This document shows, piece by piece, positions 61,466-64,000 of a stretch of 64,000 nucleotides of DNA. Source of the DNA: Mycobacterium ahvazicum (lineage in GTDB: Bacteria > Actinomycetota > Actinomycetes > Mycobacteriales > Mycobacteriaceae). The notes beneath the pieces were generated by a model. The model was not told the DNA's origin. It ran no database searches and saw only the letters and a program-made list of their open reading frames with translations. Both the position numbers and the translations under genes were made by a program. Location: the NCBI RefSeq assembly GCF_900176255.2, contig NZ_FXEG02000002.1, forward strand, positions 1,054,001-1,118,000. Reading direction: 5' to 3'. Within the stretch, counting starts at the first letter, position 1, and every line of letters starts with the position of its first letter.

Positions 61466-63631
61466 ATGGGTATCGCACTTACCGACGACCATCGTGAGCT
61501 CGCCGAGGTCGCCCGGTCATTCTTGACTTCGCAGAAGGCGCGCCCGGCGGCGCGAGCCCTGCTGGACAGCCCCGACGAGAGCCGGCCCACCTTCTGGCCC
61601 GACATCGTCGAACTCGGTTGGCTCGGCCTGCACGTCGACGAGGAACACGGCGGCTCCGGCTACGGATTGCCCGAGCTGGTCGTGGTGATCGAAGAGCTCG
61701 GTCGCGCCGTCGCCCCGGGCCCGTTCGTCCCGACCGTGATCGCCTCGGCCGTGATCGGCAAAGACGGCTCTGCCGAACAGAAGTCACGGTTATTGCCCGG
61801 GCTGATCGATGGATCCGTCACCGCGGGCATCGGGCTGGACAGCCGGGTGCAGGTCAAAGACGGTGTCGCGGACGGCGAGGCCGGAGTCGTGCTGGGCGCG
61901 GGGCTGGCCGACCTGCTGCTGGTCGCCGCCGGCGACGACGTGCTGCTGCTGGACCGTGGCCGCTCGGGCGTGTCCATCGAGGTGCCCGACAATCTCGACC
62001 CCACTCGCCGTTCCGGGCGCGTACACCTGAGCAACGTCAGCGTCGGTTCCGCCGACATCATCGCGGGCGCACGGGAATCGGCGCTGGCCCGGGCGCGGAC
62101 CTTGCTCGCCGCCGAGGCGGTGGGCGGAGCATCCGACTGCGTCGACGCTGCCGTCGAGTACGCCAAGGTGCGCCAGCAATTCGGCCGCACCATCGCGACA
62201 TTCCAGGCGGTCAAGCACCACTGCGCGAACATGCTCGTCGCCGTGGAGTCGGCGACGGCCGCGGTCTGGGACGCCTCGCGCGCGGCCTCCGAAGACGAGG
62301 AGCAATTCCGCCTGGTCTCGGCAGTCGCTGCGGCACTGGCATTTCCGGCCTACGCGCGTAATGCCGAACTCAACATCCAGGTGCACGGCGGCATCGGTTT
62401 CACCTGGGAGCATGACGCGCACCTGCATCTGCGCCGGGCACTCGTGGCATCCGCGCTTTTCGGCGGCGACACTCCGGCCCGCGACGTGTTCGAACGCACC
62501 GCGGCGGGAGCCGTCCGGGAGAACAGTCTGGATCTGCCTCCCGAGGCCGAGGAACTGCGCACCCGGATCCGGGCCGACGCCGCCGAACTCGCCGCCCTGG
62601 ACAAGGAGGCGCAACGCGACAAGCTGATCGCGACCGGCTACGTGATGCCGCACTGGCCCAAGCCGTGGGGCCTGGCCGCCGATGCGGTGGAGCAGTTGGT
62701 CATCGAGGAAGAGTTCAAGGCGGCCGGCATCAAGCGTCCGGACTACGGCATTACCGGCTGGGTGATCCTGACCCTGGTCCAGCATGGAACTGATTGGCAG
62801 ATCGAAAGATTCGTCGAGAAGGCGTTACGCAAAGACGAGATTTGGTGCCAGCTGTTCTCCGAACCCGAGGCCGGCTCGGACGCGGCGTCCATCAAAACCA
62901 AGGCCACTCGCGTCGACGGTGGCTGGAAGATCAACGGGCAAAAGGTGTGGACCAGCGGAGCCCACTACTGCGCGCGCGGCCTGGCCACCGTGCGCACCGA
63001 CCCCGATGCGCCCAAGCACGCCGGCATCACCACGGTGATCGTCGACATGAAAGCGCCCGAGGTCGAGGTGCGGCCGCTGCGCCAGATCACCGGCGGCTCG
63101 GACTTCAACGAGGTGTTCTTCAACGATCTGTTCGTTCCCGACGAAGACGTGGTCGGCACTCCCAACTCGGGGTGGACGGTCGCCCGTGCCACGCTGGGCA
63201 ACGAGCGGGTCAGCATCGGCGGCAGCGGGTCGTTCTACGAGGGATTGGCGACCGCACTGGTCGAGCTGGCCAAGCAGCACGCAGATCGGTTGGCGGGCGC
63301 CGACATTCGAGTCGGGTCCTACCTGGCCAACGAGACCGCGTTGCGCCTGCTCAACCTGCGCCGGGTGGCCCGCAGCGTCGAAGGCGCGGGACCGGGGCCG
63401 GAAGGCAACGTGACCAAGCTGAAGCTAGCCGAGCACATGGTGGAGGGCGCCGCGATCATGGCGGCCCTGACCGGCCCCGAGGTCGCGCTGGTGGACGGCG
63501 CCGGGGCCGCGCCGGGCCGGCTGATCATGGGCGCACGCGGCATGGCGATCGCCGGGGGCACCTCGGAAGTCACCCGGAACCAGATCGCCGAGCGGATTCT
63601 GGGTATGCCGCGCGACCCGCTGATCAACTAG
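61466..63631 (+). CDS. fadE22: tandem acyl-CoA dehydrogenase FadE22
   Basis: A 721-residue fusion of two acyl-CoA dehydrogenase domains: residues 1-340 (DDHRELAEVARSFLTSQKAR, ARARTLLAAEAVGGASDCVD, VHGGIGFTWEHDAHLHLRRA) and 350-721 (WCQLFSEPEAGSDAASIKTKA, GWKINGQKVWTSGAHY, GMAIAGGTSEVTRNQIAERI). Rv3061c (fadE22) has exactly this size and layout. It oxidises acyl-CoA with FAD; such fused types act as internal heteromers in sterol or branched-chain oxidation. GAGGAGG lies 5 bases before the ATG. Confidence 0.95.
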   Translation: MGIALTDDHRELAEVARSFLTSQKARPAARALLDSPDESRPTFWPDIVELGWLGLHVDEEHGGSGYGLPELVVVIEELGRAVAPGPFVPTVIASAVIGKDGSAEQKSRLLPGLIDGSVTAGIGLDSRVQVKDGVADGEAGVVLGAGLADLLLVAAGDDVLLLDRGRSGVSIEVPDNLDPTRRSGRVHLSNVSVGSADIIAGARESALARARTLLAAEAVGGASDCVDAAVEYAKVRQQFGRTIATFQAVKHHCANMLVAVESATAAVWDASRAASEDEEQFRLVSAVAAALAFPAYARNAELNIQVHGGIGFTWEHDAHLHLRRALVASALFGGDTPARDVFERTAAGAVRENSLDLPPEAEELRTRIRADAAELAALDKEAQRDKLIATGYVMPHWPKPWGLAADAVEQLVIEEEFKAAGIKRPDYGITGWVILTLVQHGTDWQIERFVEKALRKDEIWCQLFSEPEAGSDAASIKTKATRVDGGWKINGQKVWTSGAHYCARGLATVRTDPDAPKHAGITTVIVDMKAPEVEVRPLRQITGGSDFNEVFFNDLFVPDEDVVGTPNSGWTVARATLGNERVSIGGSGSFYEGLATALVELAKQHADRLAGADIRVGSYLANETALRLLNLRRVARSVEGAGPGPEGNVTKLKLAEHMVEGAAIMAALTGPEVALVDGAGAAPGRLIMGARGMAIAGGTSEVTRNQIAERILGMPRDPLIN

Positions 63632-63639
63632 CGGTCCCG

Positions 63640-64000
63640 TCAGGCCGGGCGGGGCACCGCCGCCAATCGTGATTGACCGATCCAGCCCTGCACGGCCCGG
63701 CGAGCCCCGGCGCTTCCGTGGATAGTCAGTGTGCCGCTCAGCATGGCGCGCGACCACGAGATGTCACCGCGCCACAACTCGGTCAGCGTGCGCAGGGGCG
63801 TCTCGACCGTCGCGGCGACCTCATACCCCGGGTCGAAATCGCATACGTCAGCAGATCCTTCGGACACCATCAGCCACCAGCGCGAGGCCTTGACGGGCAC
63901 CTCGGTGAAGCGGAACGCCACCACTGTGCGCGCTCGCGGCCACTCGTCGATGGAGATCGAGCGATGGATATCCCACATCAACAGGTGCGGATCCAGATCG
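63640..64000 (-). CDS. partial: C-terminal region of an HxlR-type regulator with SCP2 domain
   Basis: An open frame runs from the window edge to 63640; the protein starts beyond 64000. The visible part, LDPHLLMWDIHRSI then VVAFRFTEVPVKASRWWLMV, ADVCDFDPGYEVAATVETPLRTLTELWRGDISW in two blocks, and LSGTLTIHGSAGARRAVQGW, matches the SCP2-like C-terminal domain that follows an HxlR winged helix in actinobacterial regulators. The DNA-binding part is not visible. It converges with fadE22, 8 bp away. Confidence 0.75.
   Translation of the reverse strand, partial: DLDPHLLMWDIHRSISIDEWPRARTVVAFRFTEVPVKASRWWLMVSEGSADVCDFDPGYEVAATVETPLRTLTELWRGDISWSRAMLSGTLTIHGSAGARRAVQGWIGQSRLAAVPRPA

Noticed and set aside
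1..64000. CRISPR arrays, rRNA genes or prophage modules
   Set aside because: No regularly spaced repeats, rRNA-like stretches or phage structural genes were seen.

Overview
The window is high-GC, gene-dense actinobacterial DNA, and the gene content points to a mycobacterium. It carries an MspA-type porin, F420-type oxidoreductases, a mycobactin acyltransferase (MbtK-like), an ANTAR regulator, many beta-oxidation and SDR genes, and 4-bp start/stop overlaps. From memory, its order matches the M. tuberculosis Rv3061c-Rv3073c neighbourhood (fadE22, ligB, cstA, mmr, pgmA, two crcB genes, a DUF190 gene, an F420 oxidoreductase, a DUF488 gene), here in the opposite orientation and split by long insertions. 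A tuberculosis-complex species is unlikely because of that inserted content; I cannot name the species.

Layout. 0-6.5 kb: an SDR-sulfotransferase fusion, a flavin monooxygenase, SelO and a hemerythrin. 6.5-14.2 kb: a decayed DUF488 gene, an F420 oxidoreductase, the MbtK-like acyltransferase, a membrane protein, a fluoride-export operon (crcB-crcB-DUF190), pgm and an MFS transporter. 14.2-15.7 kb: tRNA-Ala(GGC) with an IS481-family element inserted at its 3' end, flanked by a 17-bp direct repeat that leaves the tRNA intact. 15.7-27.0 kb: a catabolic cluster (F420-type reductase, epoxide hydrolase, NDMA-type alcohol dehydrogenase, 3Fe-4S ferredoxin, double CoA-transferase, TetR, P450, amidohydrolase, aldehyde dehydrogenase, second CoA-transferase). 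27-44.4 kb: mixed membrane, secreted and metabolic genes, including glgP, an SMR pump and an MspA porin. 44.4-53.1 kb: an acyl-CoA degradation operon with an AraC regulator, opposite a flavin monooxygenase/acyl-CoA ligase pair. 53.1-64 kb: an SDR, ppk2, an Hsp70-like ATPase, cstA, ligB, an SDR, fadE22 and the 3' part of an HxlR/SCP2-type gene that runs off the window.

The strongest new signal is regulatory. Three transcription units in the 15.7-27 kb cluster each start with the same 21-bp element, TTATCRAGT-N3-ACTTGACW. It is an inverted repeat whose last six bases form the -35 box of a promoter with a TANNNT -10 box 17-18 bp downstream. A TetR gene lies between the units. I infer one substrate-induced regulon that oxidises a hydrophobic, possibly terpenoid or alicyclic, compound through alcohol, aldehyde, acid and CoA thioester.
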